64,000 nt of DNA from an uncultured Ruminococcus sp. GTDB lineage: Bacteria > Bacillota > Clostridia > Oscillospirales > Ruminococcaceae. Positions 52,990 to 61,634 of the stretch are shown here, one piece after another. Below the pieces are notes generated by a model, which saw nothing but the letters and a program-made list of their open reading frames with translations, made no database searches and was not told the DNA's origin. Position 1 is the stretch's first letter; every line of letters begins with the position of its first letter. The stretch lies in the NCBI GenBank assembly GCA_902786965.1, contig CADAEJ010000001.1, positions 95,370 through 159,369 on the forward strand, in the 5' to 3' direction. Made by a program: the position numbers and the translations under genes.

Positions 52990-54357
52990 ATGAAAAATAT
53001 ACTGAATAAAATAGATCTTCTGAATAATAAAAAAGCAAAGCTTAACGCGGTTCTTGCGGTGATGGCATTTCTTATGATGCTGTGCCTTAAAACTGCGCTG
53101 ACTATGCGCACAGCTAACTGGTACGCACCAACGATAATCGGCGGCTGCGGTCTTACGGGAATACTTATGTTCCTTGTTTACAGGAAAAATTCTTCACGCA
53201 TCAGCAAAAGCGGCATTTTTATAGTCGCTATGGAGATAATAATCGGTTTCTCGTTCCTGCTGAACGGACTTGCGATGAGTGTAAAGTCGTATTGCTTTAT
53301 AGGTGCTGTGTTTATGGTACTGCTGCCTTTGATGCACTTTTTCTTTGCGACACACGACCAGGAAAAGCTTATGCAGCGTTTCTGTATGACGCTCGCACTT
53401 TCATACATAATAATGCTGGTTGTAAATATGTTCAGAGGCCCTGTGCTTGTCAAGTTCCAGTACGGCGCTATAATGGGCAACAGCAACCTGCTCGGAAATT
53501 ACCTTATTGCGCTGATACCTGCACTTGTTTATCTGCTGTTAAAGAAAAAGGATACATCTTTCAAAAACAAGGCAATATGCTGGGGTCTGCTTGTAAGTGC
53601 TGTTACTATGCTTGTTTTTACAAGCTCCCGAACCTCTGTCATCGCGCTGTTTTTTGCGATAGGATATCTGCTCGTAACAGCGTTTATCAGCCGCGGCAAA
53701 GGCAAAAAGCGTGAATTCAAAAAGCAGCACGTCATTACTGTGATAATTATAGCGGTAACTGTTCCGTTTATTATGTTCTTTATGCTTTCGACAGTAAGAA
53801 AAGAGCTTATAATTCTTGAAAAGAAACTGTTTACAAGCAATTCAAAAACTGCCTCTAAAGACGATGATGAGCTTGAAACCGATTTTAATCTCGATTATTA
53901 TATCAAAGGTCTTGACGGCGAGGGTGAGGACAACTTCACTTCGGGCAGGATAATAATCTGGAAAGACTTTACCAAGAACCTCAGCATAATGGGTCACGAA
54001 AGCGAGTACCGTGAGATCAAAGAGGAAACAAGAACTTACGAACACGCCAATGCTCACAACGTTTATTTGCAGGTTGGGTACAGTGCAGGAATAGCTGCGG
54101 GCGCTGCTTACCTTATGGCAGTTGTATTTATCGGCGTGAAAGCTCTTATCCTGTTTGCACGAAGCGTTGCAAAGAAGAAAAAGTACGATCTTGAATTGCT
54201 CTTGAGTTTCAGCTTTTTCATAGGATTTGCAGTTTTCTCGCTGACTGCCGACGGATATATGATCTTTAATTACTTCCCTGCCACGCTTTTCTGGTTTACT
54301 GCACATAATTATATGTATAAGGACAAGCAGGAGAAAGAAACAATAGAAACCGAATAA
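52990..54357 (+). CDS. O-antigen ligase/polymerase-family membrane protein
   Basis: 455 residues with about ten to twelve helices and a large extracytoplasmic loop (about 300-350). That loop has a long acidic stretch and ends in HANAHNVYLQVGYSAG, the Wzy_C-like motif of O-antigen ligases/polymerases, here likely acting on a cell-surface polysaccharide or teichoic-acid-like polymer. GSNLLGN-type IMGNSNLLGNYLIA matches the family. ATG 52990 is preceded by GAGGAG. The gene is alone, followed by a terminator. Surface glycan substrate unknown. Confidence 0.85.
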   Translation: MKNILNKIDLLNNKKAKLNAVLAVMAFLMMLCLKTALTMRTANWYAPTIIGGCGLTGILMFLVYRKNSSRISKSGIFIVAMEIIIGFSFLLNGLAMSVKSYCFIGAVFMVLLPLMHFFFATHDQEKLMQRFCMTLALSYIIMLVVNMFRGPVLVKFQYGAIMGNSNLLGNYLIALIPALVYLLLKKKDTSFKNKAICWGLLVSAVTMLVFTSSRTSVIALFFAIGYLLVTAFISRGKGKKREFKKQHVITVIIIAVTVPFIMFFMLSTVRKELIILEKKLFTSNSKTASKDDDELETDFNLDYYIKGLDGEGEDNFTSGRIIIWKDFTKNLSIMGHESEYREIKEETRTYEHANAHNVYLQVGYSAGIAAGAAYLMAVVFIGVKALILFARSVAKKKKYDLELLLSFSFFIGFAVFSLTADGYMIFNYFPATLFWFTAHNYMYKDKQEKETIETE

Positions 54358-54391
54358 TGCAGACCGAGTCAAGAAACAACTGTTATATGAT

Positions 54392-54433
54392 AGCTCTGAA
54401 ACTTTGCAAATGCACTGTTTCAGAGCTTTTTTA
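54392..54433 (+). terminator. Terminator of the O-antigen ligase-like gene
   Basis: AGCTCTGAAAC (54392-54402) pairs with GTTTCAGAGCT (54417-54427), followed by a T-run. Confidence 0.88.
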
Positions 54434-54497
54434 TATGCTTTTTCCAATCGTATGCCAATAATAAGCTAAAAAAATTGACAAGCATTTGTGAAAAGAA

Positions 54498-54526
54498 TTG
54501 ACAATATGCCAATTCTATGATAATAT
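54498..54526 (+). promoter_or_regulatory. Promoter of the first CWB2 gene
   Basis: TTGACA (54498-54503), a 17-base spacer and TAATAT (54521-54526). A second AATTGACAA lies 23 bases upstream (54473-54481), and TATGCCAAT occurs at 54451-54459 and 54505-54513, so this promoter region is repeat-rich. Confidence 0.7.
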
Positions 54527-54556
54527 GTATTAAAAAAATAAATAGGGAGGATCTTT

Positions 54557-56209
54557 ATGAAAAGAATCAAAACAAAAGCATTTTCATTTATCACGGCATT
54601 TCTAATGGTATTTACGCTTGTTTCGCTGATACCAGAAGGAACGCTTACAGCAAGTGCTGCAACAACATACGATCTGGCATTGTTTGGAGTTAAGGTAACG
54701 AGCGACAACGCGGCGGATATACTTGGTGACGGCGCAGCAAGCTACGATGCGGGCAGCAATACCCTTACTATCAAAAAGGACATCACCAAAACAGATTATA
54801 TCCTGAAGAACGAGATCAAAGGTCTGACAATAAAGACCACAAAAGCACTTACCCTTAAAAGCACTAACAAACCGGGATTTTGGCTGACTAAAGATACAAC
54901 AATAAAAACAAACGGAAAGCTGACTATCAAGGTCGCCAGCAGCTGTTATGCCATATTCTGTTCTATCACTGACAGTAACAATCCTGTTATCACCATAAAG
55001 GATTCTGACATTGAGATCAACACCTCAACAGGTATAAACGGCTACAATAACAATTCCACACTCAATATCATAAATTCACATATCATCATAGATTCACATA
55101 TCCAAATGAAAACATCCGATACCAGCAACGGTGCGATAATCCGTTTCAATAAAGGTGTATTTCTTACCAACTGCTTTGTAAAAACACCTGCAGATGCAGT
55201 GTTAGAATGCGGCGGTCTGTATGCTGCAAACAGCGCAACAACAGAACCGGTGAAAAATGTCGAGATATGCAGGGGCAGACTTGCAGGACAGAACAGATAT
55301 TCAACTGCGACGGCAATATCCGAGGCTAGCTTTGAAAAGACGTCAAACGTTTTACTTGCAAGCGGCGCAAGCTATGCAGATGCACTTGCAGGCGTAGTGC
55401 TTGCGAAAAAAATCGAAGCGCCTATACTTCTTACCGCCAAAGACACGCTTTCTGCTGAAACGCTTGCAGAAATAAACAGGCTCGGCGCAAAGAACGTCAC
55501 TATTCTCGGCGGCGAAAGTGCTGTCAGCAAAGCTGTTGAAAAAACACTTACCGATAAAGGCTGCAAAGTGGAAAGGATACAAGGTAATACTCGATACGGC
55601 ACGGCGGCTGACATAGCAAATAGTGTCTCGTCCGACCCGACTGTACTGTTCTTTGTTTACGGACTTGATTATGCGGATGCTCTATCTGTAAGCCCTGTTG
55701 CTTCGATCATGGGCGCGCCGATAATCTATCTGACTAAAGACGGCAATATAGAGGCTGAAACCGCCAGATACCTTGCTGCACTGAAAAAGAAAGGCTGCGT
55801 AAAGACAGCATATGTTATCGGCGGCGAGAATGCTGTCTCAAAAGCTATGATGCAAAAGGCGGGCAGTGCGCTCGGACTTACTGTTGATAAACAGATGATC
55901 AGGATCTCAGGCGCTAACAGATACTCGACCTGCACAAAAGTGAACAGCACATTTGCAAATATTGTTAAGAAAGATATGATATGCATAGCAACAGGTCTTG
56001 ACTTCCCTGATGCGCTCGCAGGAGGAGTTTTGGCATCACTTCACGCCGCACCGCTTTTCCTTGTAAACGGCAAGGCTTCACCAAGTCTTTCCAAAGAGCA
56101 GAAAGAGTATCTTTCAGCTAAACATCCAAACAGTATGGCGATATTCGGCGGCACGGGAGTTGTTCCTGATAGTACAGTCGGCGAGATCAACGCCGCTTCA
56201 AAGAAATAA
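54557..56209 (+). CDS. Cell-wall-binding (CWB2) protein with beta-rich N-terminal domain
   Basis: 550 residues, exported (signal peptide ending near TASAAT, residue 35). The N-terminal ~200 residues look beta-helical (repeated short strands such as ITIKDSDIEI, LNIINSHIII), resembling carbohydrate-binding domains of gut Firmicutes. The C-terminal 310 residues hold three CWB2 repeats, each starting with RxxGxNRY (RLAGQNRYSTATAI, RIQGNTRYGTAADI, RISGANRYSTCTKV), which anchor proteins to the cell wall polymer PSII-like material in clostridia. GGGAGGATC precedes the ATG. It flanks pckA with a second CWB2 gene. Confidence 0.9.
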   Translation: MKRIKTKAFSFITAFLMVFTLVSLIPEGTLTASAATTYDLALFGVKVTSDNAADILGDGAASYDAGSNTLTIKKDITKTDYILKNEIKGLTIKTTKALTLKSTNKPGFWLTKDTTIKTNGKLTIKVASSCYAIFCSITDSNNPVITIKDSDIEINTSTGINGYNNNSTLNIINSHIIIDSHIQMKTSDTSNGAIIRFNKGVFLTNCFVKTPADAVLECGGLYAANSATTEPVKNVEICRGRLAGQNRYSTATAISEASFEKTSNVLLASGASYADALAGVVLAKKIEAPILLTAKDTLSAETLAEINRLGAKNVTILGGESAVSKAVEKTLTDKGCKVERIQGNTRYGTAADIANSVSSDPTVLFFVYGLDYADALSVSPVASIMGAPIIYLTKDGNIEAETARYLAALKKKGCVKTAYVIGGENAVSKAMMQKAGSALGLTVDKQMIRISGANRYSTCTKVNSTFANIVKKDMICIATGLDFPDALAGGVLASLHAAPLFLVNGKASPSLSKEQKEYLSAKHPNSMAIFGGTGVVPDSTVGEINAASKK

Positions 56210-56216
56210 CATCACA

Positions 56217-56247
56217 AAAGCCCTCGGTAACGGGGGCTTTATCATTT
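56217..56247 (+). terminator. Terminator of the first CWB2 gene
   Basis: AAAGCCC (56217-56223) pairs with GGGCTTT (56234-56240), with a CG/CG inner extension and a weak T-rich tail. Confidence 0.65.
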
Positions 56248-56336
56248 GGGGCTATGTTAATGACATATTCGATATTACGAAGATGTGTCTGCGCAAAGAA
56301 GTAAGGCATAACTAACCAAAAATTCATCTTTTATTA

Positions 56337-56365
56337 TTGACATTGAAAGGTTTTTATATTATAAT
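56337..56365 (+). promoter_or_regulatory. Perfect-consensus promoter of pckA
   Basis: TTGACA (56337-56342), 17 bases, TATAAT (56360-56365). It is followed by a leader of about 75 bases containing a small CACC/GGTG hairpin. Confidence 0.88.
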
Positions 56366-56446
56366 AATATATGTGCGAAAATTTCACCCTGCAAGGTGCG
56401 GGGAAAACATAATCACATAAATTATTTTAAACAGGAGGAAAATAAA

Positions 56447-58051
56447 ATGGCAAATCTTGATCTTACAAAGTATGGTATCACCGGTTCTGTTGAGATCGTA
56501 CGCAACCCTTCCTACGAGGAACTCTTCAAAGAAGAGACAAAGGCTGATCTTGAGGGATTTGAGGTCGGAAAAGAAACAGAGCTCGGCGCTGTAAACGTTA
56601 TGACAGGTATCTACACAGGACGTTCTCCTAAAGACAAGTTCATCGTAATGGACGAGAACTCAAAGGACACGATCTGGTGGACAAGCGACGAGTACAAGAA
56701 TGACAACCACGCTGCTTCCAAGGAGACATGGGAAGCTGTCAAGAAGATCGCTGTTGAAGAGCTTTGCAACAAGAGACTTTTTGTTGTTGATGCTTTCTGC
56801 GGTGCTAACAAGGACACAAGAATGGCTGTTCGTTTCATCGTTGAGGTAGCTTGGCAGGCACACTTTATCGAGAATATGTTCATCAAGCCAACTGCTGAAG
56901 AGCTTGAGAACTTTGAGCCTGATTTCGTAGTTTACAATGCTTCAAAGGCAAAGGTAGAGAACTACAAGGAGCTTGGTCTTAACTCTGAAACAGCTGTTGT
57001 ATTCAACATCACAAGCCGTGAGCAGGTGATCATCAACACATGGTACGGCGGAGAGATGAAGAAGGGTATGTTCTCAATGATGAACTACTATCTGCCTCTC
57101 AAGGGCATCGCTGCTATGCACTGCTCTGCTAACACAGATATGAACGGTGAGCATACTGCTATATTCTTCGGTCTTTCAGGTACAGGTAAGACCACACTTT
57201 CTACCGATCCTAAGAGACTGCTTATCGGTGACGACGAGCACGGCTGGGACGACAGCGGTGTATTCAACTTCGAGGGCGGCTGCTATGCAAAGGTTATCAA
57301 CCTTGACAAAGACTCCGAGCCTGACATCTACAACGCTATCAAGAGAAATGCTCTGCTTGAGAACGTAACAGTTGATGCTAACGGCAAGATTGACTTCAAC
57401 GACAAGTCCGTAACAGAGAACACCCGTGTTTCCTATCCTATCGACCACATTGAGAAGATAGTTAAGCCTATCTCTCACGGTCCTGCTGCTGATAACGTTA
57501 TTTTCCTTTCAGCTGACGCATTCGGCGTACTTCCTCCTGTTTCTATACTCACACCTGAGCAGACCAAGTACTACTTCCTCTCAGGCTTTACTGCAAAGCT
57601 CGCAGGTACAGAGCGCGGTATCACCGAGCCTACACCTACATTCTCCGCTTGCTTCGGTCAGGCATTCCTCGAGCTGCATCCTACAAAGTATGCAGAAGAG
57701 CTCGTTAAGAGAATGGAAAAGAGCGGCGCTAAGGCTTACCTGGTAAACACAGGCTGGAACGGCACAGGCAAGAGAATATCCATCAAGGATACCCGTGGAA
57801 TCATTGACGCTATCCTCAGCGGCGATGTTCTCAAGGCTCCAACAAAGAAGATCCCTTACTTTGATTTTGAAGTTCCTACCGAGCTGCCGGGCGTTGACTC
57901 CGGTATCCTTGATCCGAGAGATACATACGCAAGCGCTTCAGAGTGGGAAGAGAAGGCAAAGGATCTTGCTTCAAGATTCATCAAGAACTTCTCCAAGTAC
58001 GAGGGCAACGAGGCCGGCAAGGCACTTGTTCCTGCAGGTCCGCAGCTTTGA
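56447..58051 (+). CDS. pckA: Phosphoenolpyruvate carboxykinase (ATP)
   Basis: 534 residues, full length. In anaerobes this enzyme usually runs in the carboxylating direction, fixing CO2 onto PEP to give oxaloacetate and ATP. The P-loop [17 protein letters not shown] and metal/substrate site [22 protein letters not shown] are intact, as is the [11 protein letters not shown] stretch (residues about 49-60). I use ATG 56447 behind AGGAGG, since the upstream in-frame extension lacks the conserved start. Codon use is strongly biased, as for a highly expressed gene, with a perfect promoter and terminator of its own. Confidence 0.97.
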   Translation: MANLDLTKYGITGSVEIVRNPSYEELFKEETKADLEGFEVGKETELGAVNVMTGIYTGRSPKDKFIVMDENSKDTIWWTSDEYKNDNHAASKETWEAVKKIAVEELCNKRLFVVDAFCGANKDTRMAVRFIVEVAWQAHFIENMFIKPTAEELENFEPDFVVYNASKAKVENYKELGLNSETAVVFNITSREQVIINTWYGGEMKKGMFSMMNYYLPLKGIAAMHCSANTDMNGEHTAIFFGLSGTGKTTLSTDPKRLLIGDDEHGWDDSGVFNFEGGCYAKVINLDKDSEPDIYNAIKRNALLENVTVDANGKIDFNDKSVTENTRVSYPIDHIEKIVKPISHGPAADNVIFLSADAFGVLPPVSILTPEQTKYYFLSGFTAKLAGTERGITEPTPTFSACFGQAFLELHPTKYAEELVKRMEKSGAKAYLVNTGWNGTGKRISIKDTRGIIDAILSGDVLKAPTKKIPYFDFEVPTELPGVDSGILDPRDTYASASEWEEKAKDLASRFIKNFSKYEGNEAGKALVPAGPQL

Positions 58052-58118
58052 TAGCAGATCTGCTGTTTGCAATACCGGACTTAATGTAAAAGGTTTAGCG
58101 ATCTTTAATATGCAGTTT

Positions 58119-58154
58119 ATCCCGGAAGGTGTCATATCCTTCCGGGATTTTTTT
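58119..58154 (+). terminator. Terminator of pckA
   Basis: ATCCCGGAAGG (58119-58129) pairs with CCTTCCGGGAT (58138-58148), followed by seven T. Confidence 0.9.
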
Positions 58155-58228
58155 GCAGCTGAACATAGCTTGCAGCGGCTATCACCTCTTAAAAAAGTCT
58201 TAATACCCTTAAAAAAGCCATAAACACG

Positions 58229-58257
58229 TTGACTGCGCAATACTAATGATGTAAAAT
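58229..58257 (+). promoter_or_regulatory. Promoter of the second CWB2 gene
   Basis: TTGACT (58229-58234), a 17-base spacer and TAAAAT (58252-58257). Upstream are two copies of CTTAAAAAAG exactly 20 bases apart (58188-58197, 58208-58217). Confidence 0.68.
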
Positions 58258-58344
58258 TGTATTTGAAGAAATGCGTTCTGATGAGCTTTCATCGGACGGG
58301 AAAGAAATATAAAAAATCACAGAACAAACAAGGAGGACAATTGA

Positions 58345-60144
58345 ATGAAGGGAACAAAAAAGCGCCTGCTGTCTATGGCGCTGGCTGCGTGTATGACATT
58401 AGGAACAGCAGCGGCATTCAACAAAGCTAATGCATTGGAGCCAAACGTCAATCAAGGCAACGGTTTCAGATACTCCATAAAAGATGACGGCACAGTTTCG
58501 GTGTTTTATTTTACAATGAGAGCAGAGATAATTTCAATACCGGAAAAAGTCGATGGAAAACCTGTTACTTCTGTCGGTAGTTTCGGAAGTACTTCGGAAG
58601 CAAAAAGAATATGCCTGCCGTCAAGTATAAAAACTATAGAAGACGGAGCTTTCCAAGGTATTGAAAATCTCAGCGAAATCGTAATGAACAATGGTCTTGA
58701 AAGTATAGGCAGAGATGCATTTGATAATTGCAGCAGCCTTAAAAGCATAAAAATCCCTGCAAGTGTCAGAAACATACACAGCTATGCATTCCATTATTCA
58801 AGTATTGAAAACATAAACGTTGATAAAAACAACAAGACATATTCTTCTATCGACGGTATGCTTTACACAAAGGACGGCAGCAAGCTTCTTGCCTGCCCCG
58901 GCGGAAAGAAAGAGGCAGTGGTCACGCAGGGGACAAAAGAGATCGCTGCTAGCGCTTTTGATCTCGGGACGCAGCGTGTCATACTCCCACACGGCTTGCA
59001 AAAAACATCGGGAATGAAAGGCCTTGATTATTATGCTGCGTTTGTAGTGCCAAGTACGGTAAAGGAAGATACATACAATATGTCGATGTACGGCTATTGC
59101 GACACTTTCGGCGAGGTCGTTAAGCCATACAACAATGTATTTTGCTATAAGGGATCACCTGCGGCTAAAGAAGCAGACAAGCGCGGATACAAATATATCC
59201 CTGTTGACAGACTAAACGGCAGCAACAGATATATGACCGCTGCGGTTATTTCGCAGAACCTGGATACAAACTCGGATACTGTTATACTGGCAAGCGGCGA
59301 GGGTTACGCAGACGCACTTGCAGGCGTACCGCTGGCAAGCTATAAAAATGCTCCGATCCTTCTCACACCTAAGAATACACTTAGCAAGGACACTCTTGCA
59401 GAGATAGATCGCAGGAAGACGAAAGAGGTCATTATTCTCGGCGGAGAGGGAGCTGTCAGCAAAAATGTTGAGTTGGAACTATCCAAGCGTGGTATAAAGA
59501 CTAAACGAATTGCAGGTAAAACTCGCTACGACACAGCATTGAGCATTGCGCAGAATATCACAGACAAACCGCAGGAGATATTCTTCACATATGCCAATGA
59601 CTTTGCAGATGCACTGTCGGCAAGCTCTGTGGCAGCAGCAAAAAATGCACCGATAATATATCTAAGCAAAAACGGTGATCCGGATAAGGATACTGCTGCT
59701 TATCTCACAAATATCAAAGGCAGCGTCAAAAAGGCATATGTGATCGGGGGAAGCGGTGTTATCAGCGACAATATAATGAAAAAAGCATCAGCGCTCTTAG
59801 GACTTAAAACGCACGAAACTGTTGAGCGCATCTGGGGACAGAACAGATACGAGACCTGCATTGCGATCAACGAAAGATTCTCCTCGCTGCTGACGGGCAG
59901 GAGCATATATGTATCAACGGGTAAGAATTACCCCGATGCGCTTGCAGGAGGAGTTCTTGCCGCACATAACAGATCGGCGATGCTGCTTTGTGATGGCCGA
60001 CTCAGCAATAGTCAGACGAATATGCTCAAAAAAATGCACGGATACACTCTTACCGCATTTGGCGGTTTCGGAGCCGTCAGCGATGAGCTTTTCCAGAGGG
60101 TGTGCCTTGCGACCGCAGAACCTCCAAGGACAAATCTATACTAA
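58345..60144 (+). CDS. Cell-wall-binding (CWB2) protein with BspA-type leucine-rich repeats
   Basis: 599 residues with a signal peptide (ends near NALE, residue 33). The next ~170 residues contain BspA/LRR_5 repeats (for example IEDGAFQGIENLSEIVMN, IGRDAFDNCSSLKSIKIP, RNIHSYAFHYSSIENINV), protein-interaction modules common in host-associated bacteria. From about residue 290 three CWB2 repeats follow (RLNGSNRYMTAAVI, RIAGKTRYDTALSI, RIWGQNRYETCIAI). GGAGGACAATTG precedes the ATG. Same cell-wall anchor as the 54557 protein, different display domain. Terminated on its own. Confidence 0.92.
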   Translation: MKGTKKRLLSMALAACMTLGTAAAFNKANALEPNVNQGNGFRYSIKDDGTVSVFYFTMRAEIISIPEKVDGKPVTSVGSFGSTSEAKRICLPSSIKTIEDGAFQGIENLSEIVMNNGLESIGRDAFDNCSSLKSIKIPASVRNIHSYAFHYSSIENINVDKNNKTYSSIDGMLYTKDGSKLLACPGGKKEAVVTQGTKEIAASAFDLGTQRVILPHGLQKTSGMKGLDYYAAFVVPSTVKEDTYNMSMYGYCDTFGEVVKPYNNVFCYKGSPAAKEADKRGYKYIPVDRLNGSNRYMTAAVISQNLDTNSDTVILASGEGYADALAGVPLASYKNAPILLTPKNTLSKDTLAEIDRRKTKEVIILGGEGAVSKNVELELSKRGIKTKRIAGKTRYDTALSIAQNITDKPQEIFFTYANDFADALSASSVAAAKNAPIIYLSKNGDPDKDTAAYLTNIKGSVKKAYVIGGSGVISDNIMKKASALLGLKTHETVERIWGQNRYETCIAINERFSSLLTGRSIYVSTGKNYPDALAGGVLAAHNRSAMLLCDGRLSNSQTNMLKKMHGYTLTAFGGFGAVSDELFQRVCLATAEPPRTNLY

Positions 60145-60163
60145 TACTATTAAACATAAAAAA

Positions 60164-60196
60164 CAGCTCTGTCACCCAAACAGAGCTGCTTTTTAT
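60164..60196 (+). terminator. Terminator of the second CWB2 gene
   Basis: CAGCTCTGT (60164-60172) pairs with ACAGAGCTG (60180-60188), followed by a T-rich tail. Confidence 0.85.
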
Positions 60197-60244
60197 TGTA
60201 TAATGTGCATTTGAAGAAAGTTCAGAAAACGCAGATTTGTTCTT

Positions 60245-60805
60245 TCAGGATCTACCGTCGCTGCGCAGGCAGCTAAAGATGCAAATGTCGATAAGCTCTC
60301 CGCGGCAGCGTTCGTAGCTGCGCAGAGTTCCCTCTTTGGAAAACCCAAGCTTTTCAAGAGTTTTTTGCGAAGCTATGTTTGGCGGCTCGACAAATGCCTC
60401 TATCCTGTTGATATTGCACTCCCTGAATATATATGCTACGGCAGCTTGCAGAGCCTCGGTCATATATCCCTTGCCCTGATATGAACTGTTCAGTTCATAA
60501 CCAAGTTCTGCTTTAAGTGCGTCTTCATTAAAGGCAAAAAAGCCGCAGGTGCCGATAAGCTTGCCGTCGTCCTTATGCTCTATCCCCCAGCGCAGCATTG
60601 TCTTTTGTTCAAAGCCTTTGATGAAGGACTCGACCTGTTCTTTGGCGCGCTCAAGCGTTTCAAACGGCATAAGGTCATAGTATTTCATCACCTGCCTGTC
60701 AGAAAATATCTCGAATATATCCTGCGCATCTGCTCTGACGATCGGTCTCAATACCAGGCGATCGGTGGTTATCATTATATTTTTTTCAAATACATCCTTT
60801 AGCAT
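60245..60805 (-). CDS. GNAT-family N-acetyltransferase (RimJ/RimL-like)
   Basis: 186 residues. The acetyl-CoA site lies around ELGYELNSSYQGKGYMTEALQ, followed by IASQKTLEKLGFSKEGTLR, the RimJ/L C-terminal helix. AGGAGGGC ahead of the ATG overlaps the stop region of the CAT-like gene, so the two are cotranscribed. Substrate unknown; it could modify a protein N-terminus or an amine antibiotic. Confidence 0.87.
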   Translation of the reverse strand: MLKDVFEKNIMITTDRLVLRPIVRADAQDIFEIFSDRQVMKYYDLMPFETLERAKEQVESFIKGFEQKTMLRWGIEHKDDGKLIGTCGFFAFNEDALKAELGYELNSSYQGKGYMTEALQAAVAYIFRECNINRIEAFVEPPNIASQKTLEKLGFSKEGTLRSYERCRGELIDICIFSCLRSDGRS

Positions 60806-60806
60806 A

Positions 60807-61466
60807 TCAGCCCTCCTGTTGAGTACACAGTGCAGCTATCTCTTTTTCAAGCACGCGGTAGAAAAGCGCAGCAAGGTAGCCGTCTGCTGATGCGTGATTG
60901 AGCCGTATCGCAACAGGCATCATAAGTCTGCCGTTTTCTTCACGGAATTTGCCCCAGTTAACTATCGGATTGAAATACAGATAGCCATCGGGAAGCTCGA
61001 CTGTCATTGAATCAAACGACAGCCAGGGCAGGCTCGATGCATCGAACCAGTTTGGGTGTGCGGCATCGTCAAGACCGTACTCACGGGTAGCCTTGCCTTT
61101 TTCAAGGTCGGCTTTTGCTGCATCATAAAAGGTTTTATAGTCATCAAAAAACTCGCTGTAAACGACAGTTATAGTTTCGGTGTCCTCGTGAAAAACATAC
61201 TGACGCGGGTTTATCTTATCATACAGACGCATCTGCTGTGTCTGATAGTCCCAGAAAAAGCGGTAATCATCACGCGAGTTCAGCACCTTTGAAAGGACAT
61301 AAAGAAAGTTAAGGTAAAAGCTTGTCCCTGTGCGCTTGGAAAAGGCTTTGAGATCAGTGACATCTACTCTCGCTGTAACTGCAAAGGAGCATTTACAGTC
61401 CGATGAGAAATGCCTGAATATATCCTTGCGGTAGTATTTGTTCATATCTATTATTTTATAATTCAT
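60807..61466 (-). CDS. Chloramphenicol acetyltransferase-like acyltransferase
   Basis: 219 residues with the CAT fold. The catalytic His region reads RLNHASADGYLAALF (HxxxDG), and the N-terminal FSSDCKCSFAVTARVDVT and YVFHEDTETITVVYSEF segments match the trimeric CAT family. It could inactivate chloramphenicol, but many Firmicutes carry CAT-like enzymes of other or unknown substrate, and this one is on an ordinary chromosomal stretch. GAGGGGAG ahead of the ATG. Its gene is followed within 2 bases by the GNAT gene. Confidence 0.82.
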   Translation of the reverse strand: MNYKIIDMNKYYRKDIFRHFSSDCKCSFAVTARVDVTDLKAFSKRTGTSFYLNFLYVLSKVLNSRDDYRFFWDYQTQQMRLYDKINPRQYVFHEDTETITVVYSEFFDDYKTFYDAAKADLEKGKATREYGLDDAAHPNWFDASSLPWLSFDSMTVELPDGYLYFNPIVNWGKFREENGRLMMPVAIRLNHASADGYLAALFYRVLEKEIAALCTQQEG

Positions 61467-61571
61467 TTAATTCTCCCCTCTCTGATAATAAAGATAGCAT
61501 ATGCAGGCATTGTATGTATAACGAAAACTGTGAACAGATGTTAAATTTCCGTAAACAAAATTGAAAAAACT

Positions 61572-61599
61572 TTTACATTTCAAAATAACGTGTTATAAT
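61572..61599 (+). promoter_or_regulatory. Promoter of ptsI
   Basis: TTTACA (61572-61577), a 16-base spacer and TATAAT (61594-61599). Confidence 0.65.
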
Positions 61600-61634
61600 G
61601 TAATCAGCAAGAAAATGTGCGGGAGGTGACAAGT

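Noticed and set aside
56210-56446. Possible riboswitch in the pckA leader
   Set aside because: Only a weak 4-bp CACC/GGTG hairpin can be seen and no known riboswitch core. The leader is short (about 75 bases).
58081-58344. Possible small gene or RNA in the 293-base gap after pckA
   Set aside because: Only the terminator, a pair of A-tract repeats and the next promoter are visible. No ribosome site with an adequate frame is present.
60807-61466. Acquired chloramphenicol resistance gene on a mobile element
   Set aside because: The gene is CAT-like, but there is no transposase, repeat or composition break around it. It looks like a chromosomal acyltransferase in an operon with a GNAT gene.
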